From Trichobilharzia szidati (taxonomy: Eukaryota; Platyhelminthes; Trematoda; Strigeidida; Schistosomatidae): a DNA stretch of 64,000 nucleotides. Shown in pieces: positions 31,411 through 42,400 of this stretch. Under the pieces are notes generated by a model. That model was not told the DNA's origin and searched no databases. It saw only the letters and a list, made by a program, of their open reading frames with translations. Each line of letters opens with the position of its first letter. Positions within the stretch are counted from its first letter, which is position 1. The stretch spans positions 83,694,793 to 83,758,792 of the forward strand of contig OX235273.1 in the NCBI GenBank assembly GCA_944472155.2, read 5' to 3'. Both the position numbers and the translations under genes were made by a program.

Positions 31411-32133
31411 ACTTCCAGCTTAGCCTACGATGGACTACTTGACCCATTCAAATATGATTGGTCATTAGTATGTACTTTCGGTTTTTATATAACTGAGTAT
31501 TTGTCATGAACTTTATTTTATTATTGTTAACCATGTTAGTTGTGTAGCGGTTGTAAAGAAACTACGAAATGATATCATCTCGCGAAATTCCTCTTCTAAA
31601 TGCCTTATTCAAATTTATTAAAGGGACTAACTGTTTTAACATAAAATACTGTAGGATGTGTCTGCCAGTTGTTTTTTTACTTTGCAGTCAAGACACCCTA
31701 TCCTTCTTTAACTTGAGCTGATATTTACTTATTGTATATTGAACAGAAGCACATTATTCTAGTGGGATCAGTGGATCACTTTCTCGTGGTCACTCACTTT
31801 TAAGGTTAGCTATTACGTCTGTGTGTATTTATTCCTTTCTGTTAGGGCGTTAGTTTGTGGATGGTGTGGTGTTATTCTTTTCCTCCTATTACACTACGGC
31901 AAGCGGAATGTAATTTCTGTACTTTCAAAACAAGGTTTCAGCATCTTCATTGGTAGAGGATGATCTGCAACAGTATGTGTAATCACTGCGTCAGTTGCAG
32001 ACGTTGTTCGTTGATCTGGGAGTGGTGACAGCATCAATGCATCACGCAGAGTCTTCCGAAATTAGCAGCTGATTTCCACTGAGTGTCTGCTGAAAATCAT
32101 CTACTCTTCTGAGGAGTGTATAAATTATGCATG
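31411..32133. other. Spacer before the full-length LINE
   Basis: No recognisable gene. It could include the 3' untranslated part of the decayed Penelope-like element. Confidence 0.4.
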
Positions 32134-32149
32134 TATAAAATCATAATAA
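32134..32149 (+). repeat. 5' target-site duplication of the LINE
   Basis: TATAAAATCATAATAA, identical to 35376-35391. It marks the 5' limit of the LINE insertion. Confidence 0.88.
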
Positions 32150-35100
32150 CCTCGCCTAGATTACTAGGTCACTAGTATTCTAGCCGGTCCTAAGCCCGGA
32201 TAAAGAGGGAGGGTTGGGGCGTGGTGCTAGCAACTCCACCCCCAAAACTTAACCAAATTGCTACTAAAACTTCAACGCACAAATATATTCAAAATTCTAA
32301 AATTACAAATAGTGACCTTATTTTTCGCTGGAATCGGGGAAGTGAAATGACGCGGGCTGGTGAAAGCCTTCGGGAAGCCAGTCAGCCGATGTGCCTTCTT
32401 TCGATGAAAGCGAAAATAAGGATGGGGACGTGGAATGTTCGTACAATGTACGAAGCTGGGAAGGCTGCTCAGGTAGCCGCAGAAATGAGGAGATATAGAA
32501 TAGAAGTGTTGGGAATCTGCGAGAGCAGATGGAACGGATGTGGAAGGAGCCAACTATCAACTGGAGAGACAATAATCTACTCCGGTCACCCAGAGGACAA
32601 TCACGAGCACACCGAGGGAGTAGCCATCATGATGTCACCAACAGCGGCTAAAGCTCTCATGCAGTGGGAACCAATCTCCTCCAGGATAATGACAGCCAGG
32701 TTCAACTCAAAAGGAAAAAAGGTTACAATCATTCAGTGCTACGCGCCTACAAACGCCTCAGAACATGAGAAGAAGGAGGATTTCTACAGTCAACTACAAA
32801 CAGTAATGGACAACGTCCCAAAGAGCGATATCAAAATCCTGATGGGCGACATGAATGCGAAACTGGGAGGAGACAATACAGGAAGAGAACTCACCATGGG
32901 TCGCGAGGCCCTCGGTGAAATGAACGAAAATGGTGAACTCTTCTCAGACTTCTGCGCATTCAATGATTTGGTGATTGGTGGCAGTGTGTTCAAACACAGG
33001 GATATACACAAGGCAACATGGATTTCACCAGATGGACACACCAAAAACCAGATAGACTTCATTTCAATCTCAAGGAAGTGGAGACGGAGCCTACTGGACA
33101 CAAGATCGAGGAGAGGAGCAGATGTGGGTTCAGACCACTATCTGGTACAAGGGACTTTCAAGGTGAAGCTGAAAGCCTCGAGGATAGCTGGGGATAGGCC
33201 ACAATGCAAGTTCAACACTCACAAACTGAAGGACACAATCACACAGGACATTTTCACTGCAACTGTCAGAGCAAAGCAGGAAACACTACGTGGCACCACT
33301 GAGGAATCATCCGTGGAAGACCATTGGAACTCTCTGAAGGTAATTTTCAACGAAACGTGCTCAACGGTTTTAGGAAGAAAGAAGAAACAAGACAAGGAAT
33401 GGCTCTCAACAGACACTTGGAAACTAATAGAGGAGAGGAGAAAGGTGAAAGAAAAAATGATTCAATGCAAAGATGGACAAGAGAAAGAGACGCTGAACTC
33501 AACTTACACAGCACTGGACAAAGAAGTGAAGAAGAGTGCCAGGAAGGACAAAAGACAACTCTACGACAACCTGGCTACTGAAGCTGAGAAGGCAGCAGGC
33601 AAAAGGGACCTGAGGACACTATATCAGATAACCAAGTCTCTATCCGGGAAGAGATCAACACAAGTGAAACCTATAAAAGACAGCCAAGGGAACCCAATTA
33701 CCAAAGAAGAAAGACAGATTAAACAATGGGCGGACCACTTCAAAGGACTCTTGAACCGACCACCACCTACAACCCGTCCAGTAATACCAACAACAGCACG
33801 TACACAACTGCAAGTTGACACCAATCCTCCAACGAAAACTGAAGTCATGAATGCAATCAAGCTTCTGAAAGCTGGAAAAGCAGCTGGACCAGATGGAATA
33901 CTCCCGGAAGCACTGAAAGCGGACCCAGAAACGACGGCAGATATGCTGACTCCATTATTGCAAAAGATCTGGAAAGAGGGAAAGGTGCCTACTGACTGGA
34001 GGAAAGGTTACCTGGTGAAACTACCAAAGAAGGGCGACCTGGGACTCTGCAAGAACTGGCGAGGAATCATGCTCCTGTCGACGCCAAGTAAAATCCTGAG
34101 TCGCATCATCCTGGAGAGAATTAAGGACGCACTGGATACATAACTCCGACCAGAACAAGCTGGATTCAGGAAAGGCAAATCATGTTCTGACCAAATTGCA
34201 ACTCTACGCATTATCATCGAACAAAGCATGGAATGGCAATCAAATCTCTACCTCAACTTCATAGACTTTGAGAAGGCCTTCGACAGCGTTGACCGCGAAG
34301 TAATTTGGAAACTGCTCGAGTACTACGGCGTACCGCAAATATTCATCAACCTTATTCAACAACTGTACGACAACGGCACATGTCAAGTGATCCACAACGG
34401 AAAACTCAGCGAAGCGTTTGGAGTAAACACAGGAGTCAGACAAGGGTGCTTATTATCACCAATGATATTCCTAATTGTGGTGGACTGGATTATGCGTCAG
34501 ACAGTGGGAAACGAGAAGACAGGGATATCCTGGACCGACGTGAAGAACCTAGAAGACCTGGATTTTGCGGATGATTTATGTTTGATGTCACACAAAATCG
34601 AAGACTTACAAGCGAAAACCGACAAACTGGTCGAAGAAGCAGCAAAGACAGGACTCCAGGTGAACATAGACAAGACGGAGGTTATGAAAATAACCAACCA
34701 ACAACAGCAGCAACATCCAGTGCCAATCACCATCAACGGGAGGGATTTGAAAGAGGTTACTTCAGTCACTTATCTGGGGAGCATTGTCTCAACCACAGGA
34801 GGAACGGACGAGGATGTCAAATCGAGAATCGGGAAGGCGAGAAACACATTCATCAACCTGAAACCAATCTGGAAATCTTCGTCACTCAGCCACACTCAAC
34901 AACAAAATTCGGATTTTCAATACAAACGTCAAGTCAATTTTGCTTTACGGATCAGGAACTTGGCGGGTCACCAAGAATATTTCCAACAGCCTGTTGCAGA
35001 CCTTTATCAACAACTGTCTTCGCTCCATACTGAAGATCAGATGGCCAGAAAGAATCACAAACAAGAAGCTATGGGAACAAACGAAACAGGAACCAATCGC

Positions 35101-35375
35101 CCAACAAATATGCAGGAGGAAGTGGAGATGGATTGGACACTCGCTGAGGAGGCCGTTGAGTGACATTGCGCGTCAGGCCAGTGCTCGAGTGGAACCCGAA
35201 AGGGAAGCGGCGAGTGGGACATCCAAGGGTGACATGGAGGAGATCGTGTGAGGAGGAGATGAAACAGTATGGAATAAGATGGACGCAAGTGAAAAGAACA
35301 GCAGAAGACAGAAGCAAGTGGAGACGTGCAGTTGAAGCCCTATGTTCCACTAGGAACCCAAGGGAACAATAATAA
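32150..35375 (+). mobile_element. Full-length RTE-clade LINE retrotransposon
   Basis: The element is delimited by a perfect 16-bp target duplication and begins CCTCGCCTAG. A 5' untranslated region of about 200 bp precedes one long frame for an apurinic-type endonuclease and a reverse transcriptase. The reading frame ends at 35372, three bases before the element ends, leaving only a short AAT-type tail. Single-frame structure, a near-absent 3' UTR and a microsatellite-like tail are RTE-clade traits. Copies or fragments lie at 9050, 10694, 16180, 20660 and 63728. I avoid a family name because several schistosome RTE families exist. Confidence 0.92.
32347..35372 (+). pseudogene. LINE endonuclease-reverse transcriptase ORF with one nonsense and two frameshift lesions
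   Basis: The frame is open from 32221; the first ATG is at 32347. The endonuclease shows GTWNVRT, ICESRW, CYAPT, MGDMNAKL and GSDHYLV. The RT shows AGKAAGPDGI, LPKKGDL..CKNWRGI, FEKAFDSVDR, RQGCLLSPMIF and the FADD box (near 34566). Lesions: an in-frame TAA at 34141-34143, after which the same frame continues with LRPEQAGFRKG; a frameshift between about 34875 and 34925, after which the protein continues as SILLYGSGTWR; and a second frameshift near 35185-35195. The C terminus then reads RRVGHPRVTWRR...CSTRNPREQ and stops at 35372. Catalytic residues are otherwise intact, so inactivation is recent. Confidence 0.92.
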
Positions 35376-35391
35376 TATAAAATCATAATAA
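35376..35391 (+). repeat. 3' target-site duplication of the LINE
   Basis: Perfect 16-base copy of 32134-32149, directly after the AATAA tail of the element. Confidence 0.88.
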
Positions 35392-37009
35392 TATAACTGC
35401 AGATGAATTTAAAACTAATCTTCCGCCAAACTAATATTCAGGCCTCTGCAGAATACAGGATACTAACTGACATCCTGGTTGATTGCAGATTTTCAACCTT
35501 AATATATTGTTATATTTTTCCCGCATGCTATACACATTTTGATAACTTCCAGTATTAATTTCCTGCTCCGAATGTGTGCGGCTGTTTAGTTGACAAGCAA
35601 TACAATTAAATGTTAACCACATCAGTCATTTATCGAGCACAAGTCCCATTTAAGAAAGAATGGACTTAAATGACTGTCAAATGGGTGGAGAAGTCACATA
35701 AAGTTGATCGGTTCATCACTGAAAGTATCATCGATTCATCGGCTCATATGAATCATATTTGTCTTACTTGGCATGTTTAGTTGATTGCCGACTGGATTTA
35801 CAGGCAAGAGATTAAGGACTACTAGTTTCTGACAATATAATAGACTTGAAGATAAGTTTCGTAACAATTACACATTAGCCACAAAAGATTTTAATGTTCA
35901 TTTCAAGCATGCCGTAATGAAAGTGAACTCTATGCAATATCGTCTAGTCTGTTTCTTATAATAAAGGTGGTCGGCTTACATTCAATACGCCGATATTTAA
36001 ATTTAGTGGAAACTGAATTCATTCAGTTGAAGTGGGAGTGCAGTGACATTTTGCTTGAAATCTTTCGAATTTCAAGCCGTTAGATTCTAGTTTCTTCGTT
36101 TATTTCGTTAAACTTTAGGCTGAAAACATTAATACAAGAATTTTGGTGGTTTGAGACTTGTTCCATTTTTTACAAACAGAGTCTGTATTCAAAGACACAT
36201 TTGTTTATGTTTCACAGAAGCTGGTTTGGATAGACTGGTGGGCTATGGACGCAGGATCCCTTCATCTACCTGATGCATATTTCCGACCTAAACTATTATC
36301 AGTATCCTGTTATTAGTGCTAATTCGCGTATTTTTCGAGGGATATTTTTAACATCGTTTTCTTAAATAACCCTCGATTCTCCGCTCACCTTCTACATAAT
36401 TTATTTTAATACTTGACTCCATGTTCTTTTGCTAACACCCAGATTTTCTGAACGTTTTTGGTATTAAGTAAACTCATCCCTCCTGGTTGTAATTTGCCTA
36501 TTCACCACTGTTTGAGATTATTTTGATGATGTAAGCAGTACCCAGAACGAGATTTTAATCGTGTGATACGAACAAACACACACAGAACTATATATATATA
36601 ATCGCGATTGTACAGGCAAGTGAAGGAATTCGCCAAAAAGAGACTCATCACTGGACTGTACTTTCTGATTTCAATGTCTGTATGTATAATTTTCTAGAAG
36701 AAAAGATAAGCAACGACCTTTAGGCGGCGAAAGAACTTAATAGGTTTCTTCGCTATTCTGCCAAGCTTGCTCAAGGCAAATCGAAGACTGGTTTCCTCAA
36801 AGACTGTATAAACAGTTACGGTATCTGATCATGTTAATACTAACTCGAAATCTCTTTAGCACCAAACTAGGATCCACAATGATTACATTCTTTCAGGCGT
36901 GACAGAGCTGGAGAGAAATCCGGCCTAATGATCTTCTGAGTTATGTGAGATGACATGTGATGAACCTTAAAGACTAACCGATTATATCACCATGGTTCGA
37001 GGGAAGTGA
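35392..37009. other. AT-rich spacer, nothing recognised
   Basis: No frame longer than 63 codons and no element similarity noted. Confidence 0.4.
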
Positions 37010-37221
37010 ATACACGCTATCCCGTCAAGCGTAGTGAAGAGTCTGAAAGCTAACGAAGCACACCGGCAATTTCTAAAAGATCCTACCCGGTCTTTGTTCA
37101 GTCAGTCTTCATTAGCACTGTCTCCTATAAAATTGGAGGCCTCGCCTGTAAGGTTGAAATTCTGCGACGCGAATCTAAACATGAGCAAGGTAAACACACA
37201 GGATTCGTTTCGCCTGGAAAA
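37010..37221 (+). CDS. Candidate exon of unknown gene
   Basis: An open frame of about 70 codons ends exactly at a consensus donor (AAAA then GTAAGT). Its translation is hydrophilic, with SLKANEAHRQFLKDP and then the pair SPIK and SPVR. These are minimal cyclin-dependent-kinase-type sites (Ser-Pro-x-Lys/Arg). Base composition (more GC at third positions) differs from the surrounding AT-rich DNA. Possible acceptors are the CAAG ending at 37029 or the GTAG ending at 37034; neither has a strong pyrimidine tract. No family is recognised and the neighbouring exons were not found. It could share a plus-strand gene with the small exon at 29239, but nothing links them. Confidence 0.35.
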
Positions 37222-39179
37222 GTAAGTTAGAAAGCGTTTATTTCATAACCTGTGATATGCTTGAAATTCATGATATTTTGTGTTGCATAACTCTGCTTTA
37301 AACAATCAGCTTCATGTATTTCGTTTCAGTAATTGACGTCAATCACTTTGATCGTTTCTGTGTCAGTTGTGTAATTCAAACCAATGAAAAATTCCTTCGA
37401 GATATATAATTCACATTTATTTAATTTAAACGGAAAAAACATCAACTTTAATTGAAAATCAAAAATTTCTCCAGAAACAGAGTTAACAGTTGTTAATAAG
37501 CAGTGAAGTGGGATGTTATTATCTCAAATAAACAAGAAAACATCACTGACAATGAATTGTTAGTTCCGTTAGTAAGTAGGTGGTTAGTTGTGGTTATATT
37601 CCCAATAGAATTCTTTTTCGCCATCTGAAAAACACAAGTGAATACTTTGAAAGGTGCGAAGAAGTACTTGGCGCAGGTTCTTAGGATGATAATGATAATA
37701 ACAATAATAAATAAATGGATATCATGAATTGTAACTCAATGCGACCTCACTTTCACTCTTACTCTTATTTATTTCTTTCGCAGTAAATAAGATCAAATGA
37801 TTCTTCAAGGAACTGCTTTCTCAAATTTATCTGTAGTACTGAAATTCAATGAGACACGTTCGCTTCAGTGAAAGAAAATAACCTTGTGAATTCTCCTACC
37901 TTTCATATGTGATTGTTTAAGTTTTGATTACATTATCATTGAAGTCATTGCTGAAGATGTTGTGCACTCTCGCAATCAAAAGATCACGATAGAGTACCTA
38001 ATTAGGAAAGTATCCAACAAATCAATCTCCATGATTACTTACAAATCCCATTTTTTAGAATATGAGTTCTCCGAGTTGGAGGCTGTGTCCAGCTGGTGAC
38101 TGATAACACGCATGAAACATAATTCAATTGACATCTAACAGTTGGAAATCACCTCTCGTGAGTGTCAGTAAAGCACCAGTCGATAAATAATTCGTCTACT
38201 GATGAAAGTATTTCGACCAAGTGTTTTATTCAAATCGTTGATATCAGAGGAAATATAAATAATTCACTAACATTATTTACACATAGATTCAATGCTATTT
38301 CACATTTCCTTTTTAATTGGCTCTGAACATTGATATTCGAAATATTATTCGTCTTGTATGTTATGGAAGTCATTTGAAGAAAACAACGAGTTGACTGAAG
38401 GGATTCACGTCATGTATTCTACAACTTCTACCACCTCCTATTTGGTCAACTATTAGGTACTCAAAGTTATTCACTTTCCCCTATACATGCGAAAATGAAA
38501 GAATAAATGCATACTACCTTATTCTCCAATTATATGTAATATAATTCATGTATGAAAAGTGAATCTAACATTGTCACATCGATAACCAACCTACCGTATT
38601 AGTCTCCATTCAAACCAACGCGACAAGTTATATCTGGAAATGAAGGAGACTGACTAATGCTTACTGCATCGTAATTACATGCATGAATATTTGACTTGAT
38701 ACCACTGACAGTGATACAACCCCACTTAACAGTGATACTTGTAGCACTCTATTTTAAATACGACTGACAATCAGATACTCATATAAGACTCTGTCGTTAC
38801 CTGATCATAGCAATATTTCTGCGTCGTTCTCCTTCGCTTTGCCTCTACTTGTGTGATAATGCCGTCAAGGTGGAAACTGACACCCATGGATTGGTGTATT
38901 TATCTGCATTTCGACTCATTTCCTGTCTTGCAATTTTTTACCGTGGATTTGGAAACAACAAACTGAGGCGAGGTTGATCACTTCACATGACATCTTCCCT
39001 AAACAATAATACAGTATCTTTGCATAGTGTCAACATCTAACTCGTCTGTTGCCTAATAATAAATGTAACAAATTAGAAATTTCATGTAGTGCGCCGAGTC
39101 CAGATCAAGTTCGAATTTCTGTAGAATAACATGATTTGTCTATATTAACGTTACCAAATGATCAACTGTTATTCATTAC
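37222..39179. other. AT-rich spacer, nothing recognised
   Basis: If the candidate exon is real, this would be intron. No element or coding signature was seen. Confidence 0.35.
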
Positions 39180-39403
39180 ACTGCTTCACGATCTGAGTGG
39201 AGCATAGGGCTTCAGGCTTGAGCCTATAAGTTTCGACAGCAGTGGTTTTATTTTAACGGGATGAAGTTGCTAACCTCACACCCAATACTCCCTGCTTACT
39301 GGCTTTACTACTGTTCCGCAAAGTTTAGGAGTGCTTCGGCTGGGGATCGAACCCCTATTCACATGCGTGGTTGGTGAGCACTCAACCGTTTTATCAACAA
39401 CTC
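39180..39403 (-). mobile_element. tRNA-headed SINE, copy 3
   Basis: Read on the minus strand it starts GAGTTGTTGATAAAACGG (decayed A box), then GGGGTTCGATCCCC (intact B box). A body follows containing GGTGTGAGGTTAGCAAC, and it ends GAAGCCCTATGCTCCACT. The order is the same as at 7196 and 9192, but it is more diverged and the A-rich tail is gone. Confidence 0.8.
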
Positions 39404-42400
39404 AAATGACACACTAGGAGATCTACTTTTACAGATCAAATTTATCGACTGAGAATCACTCAAAAGTATTTTTTTGGATGAACTGAATGAAGTAGAGTGC
39501 TTAAGTTAGCGACTCTAAATTCGACGTCTTTGAATCAGATGTAAAACAGGAATCATCTTTCCTGAATTGTCTAGTCTGTTAGAATAAATTTATTCGACAT
39601 TTTACATAAGTTAGTTCAGAATCACTGGACTTAATATTCATATTTAAGTTAGGCCTTTGAGATCCATAATCTGACATTTTTTTCCACACAAGTCAATGGG
39701 AGCTTAGATTTCAGTATTCAGTGGGATCGTTTTATTCGAATAAAAATTCAGACACAGCCATTTCATTTCAAAGTACTAGGGGCTGGGAAAATCTAGAAAG
39801 TGTTTACTGAACACTCAAAATGAACTTGTCATTATGTGCTAAAGTGAACGGTGTAGTTGAATTATTGTGTGGTATAATTTCTGTACGGAATACTTATACT
39901 TAAGACTAACACAATTTTTGCATGAAAACGTTGGGAATACTCCCACACCCTTATTCTTAATATCTTTCGGAGTTATGCTGTTTCATCTCATGTGTTCCAT
40001 AATTACATATTTAATCGCTGGTTTTATATATCGCACAGTGAAATGGGTATTATTTACTGTATGACACAAGGGATAAACCGATCATTGAGGTTCTACTAAC
40101 AAAGGTTGTGTCCAGATCCCAGATATTTATCAATGAATGTAACAATTTTTTCATTTCCAAATGTTTCATACATTTATATTGAGGTTAGGGAATTATTAAT
40201 TAGTACTTATTTCATTTCATAGAATAGGAAGATGAAACACATTTTGGGATGAGACTTACTTCTCCAATCTTCAACAATAATGGTAGCTGCAAAAATGAAA
40301 AGTGGAAATATTTCTGTAACAGACTGATTTTAATTCCAGGAAGATGGATATCGCCATCAACAAATAATGTGTCTGTCAATCCACTTAACATGAAAATAAG
40401 AACAATAAGGGGTCAAGTAAAAGAAACTGAACACTAGGGTCACTGAAGATGATGGAAGAACTTAATTTATTTACTCACACCCCAAATTGTGCAAAGAAGA
40501 CAACAGTTTTCAACCTTTGCAAACCTCGAACTGCTTGACCTATGTAAACATGATTGGTTAAGTCCATTTATGCCATTTGACAGAATAGTTCTAAAATATA
40601 TGGGCGCCGAGTGAGAAGTAGACATTTGTAAAAAATTATATTTGTAAGATCTCAGTGAGATTGAAATGAGTAATTCCAACGTTTCGTTCGGCAATCTTTA
40701 TATAAAAGGAACATCATTTGTTTTTAAAAACTTTGTCCAATCAAATATAAACCTCTGTTATGTTAATTTTGACAAGTAATGAACATCCATAATGATGATC
40801 GAGTGGATTCCTTGTTTTATTCTCTCGAAAAGCTATGATTGTGAATTCACTTATTTGTGTGATCTCTATCCAATGAAATGTGGCTTGAAGTAAGAAATTT
40901 TACACCGATATTTCCGAGGTTCGGTATTCAGTCACTGATAATTCATCACTAGAGCTGTTGAAATTTATTTTTGAAGTAGAACTGTAGAACTTCAACTCTC
41001 TCCCACCCTGTTGTATGCATCAAAATATATCTCAGCACACTGAAGCGACAATGAGAGATGGAATTAACGGTAATACATTATACATTTCAATGCTGTTGAA
41101 TAGCTACAATTCTGATATATCATCTGAAAAGCTATTCTAGATTTCATTATTAATTACACGTCAGCCTTCTCAAAATTATCGAGCGAAATGATAAATTCTA
41201 TTATTCTGGAGGGAAAAAATGGCTAATATTTTGGTTCCAGTGTAGGTTATTTAATAAATTCTTTTCAACGACATAGTAACTGAAAATGAGAAGAAATATA
41301 ATTGAGCTCTTGTGAAAAAGGATTTTGTTTTCCATCTGCAGATAAATTTAGCGAAGTGGTCATTCAAGTCTCTACATCTTCAGGCGCGCTTTCAATAAGA
41401 TTATTCTTATCAGTGAATTGTTGTTCAAGTGGCACTGGTATTTTTCAAAATATTTAATTTGTTTAAAATTTGTTAAGTAGTTTAAATTGATTAGTATGAT
41501 GACTTATCTTTCTGTGATAATGCGGTTACGACTAGAAATATCGACTTGTCATCATTCCTAGTGTCCATTTTGTGATTTATTATCCTGTGTATTCATTCTG
41601 TATAGTTTTGTTACTGCCACGAAGAATTCACAGTGAACAAGGAGGAATAATACAGTTTGTGTTTAACTTTGCTGAATAAAATAAATGTGTAGGTGAAACG
41701 TTAAAGTTTTAAAAAATCACTTCAAACTGCACTCACTCGTTTTTGGAAGACTTGCCTTCACTGTAATAGGAAAGTGCATTATTCATTTGTGTGCAGTAAT
41801 AAAATAAAGTAACAGTCAGTAATTAATCTTAATTTTTATGCAGATATTAAAACCTCATCTGAAAGTTTACAAAATCTTCGGATAGTCTTTAACAATCCTC
41901 AGAAAGATTGTGAAGATCAGCAAGGGGCTGAACAAATGAGGGAATAACAGCAATGGTTAGTTGTTAAACTACACTTTCTGACCTATGTAAACAGCAAATT
42001 CTCCGAATGTGATTATTGCCATGGTTCTTATAGCAGTAGTAAGTTGCAGTATCCCAGCAGTATTCCATACCTATCTTCAAAATGACCACATAAATTGATT
42101 TGACTGTATTAATCGAAAGGTGCCAGTCGAAACTTGGTTTGTTCCAGAAATGTCACACGATGTATACGATTGATGATCGTTGTGTATCCTGAGAACTGAT
42201 TTTACTACGTGTATGGCATAAAGGTTTGAGATCTAATCAGAAAGTGTTTCATACAAAGTGCTCAAATCATTCAGAAGCGGGGAGACCTTTCAAGATCTTA
42301 ATTTATGCTATTCTGAAATGTGGTCAAGCCTGCAAATATAAATCGAGGGACTTAACATTGACTTACATTCCTGGACTGAAATGATGTAGTGTAATAATGA

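Noticed and set aside
40590..40700. Fragment of a Penelope-like terminal region
   Set aside because: Only short words (GCGCCGAGT, AACGTTTCG) match the region near 13120-13215. I could not extend the match.
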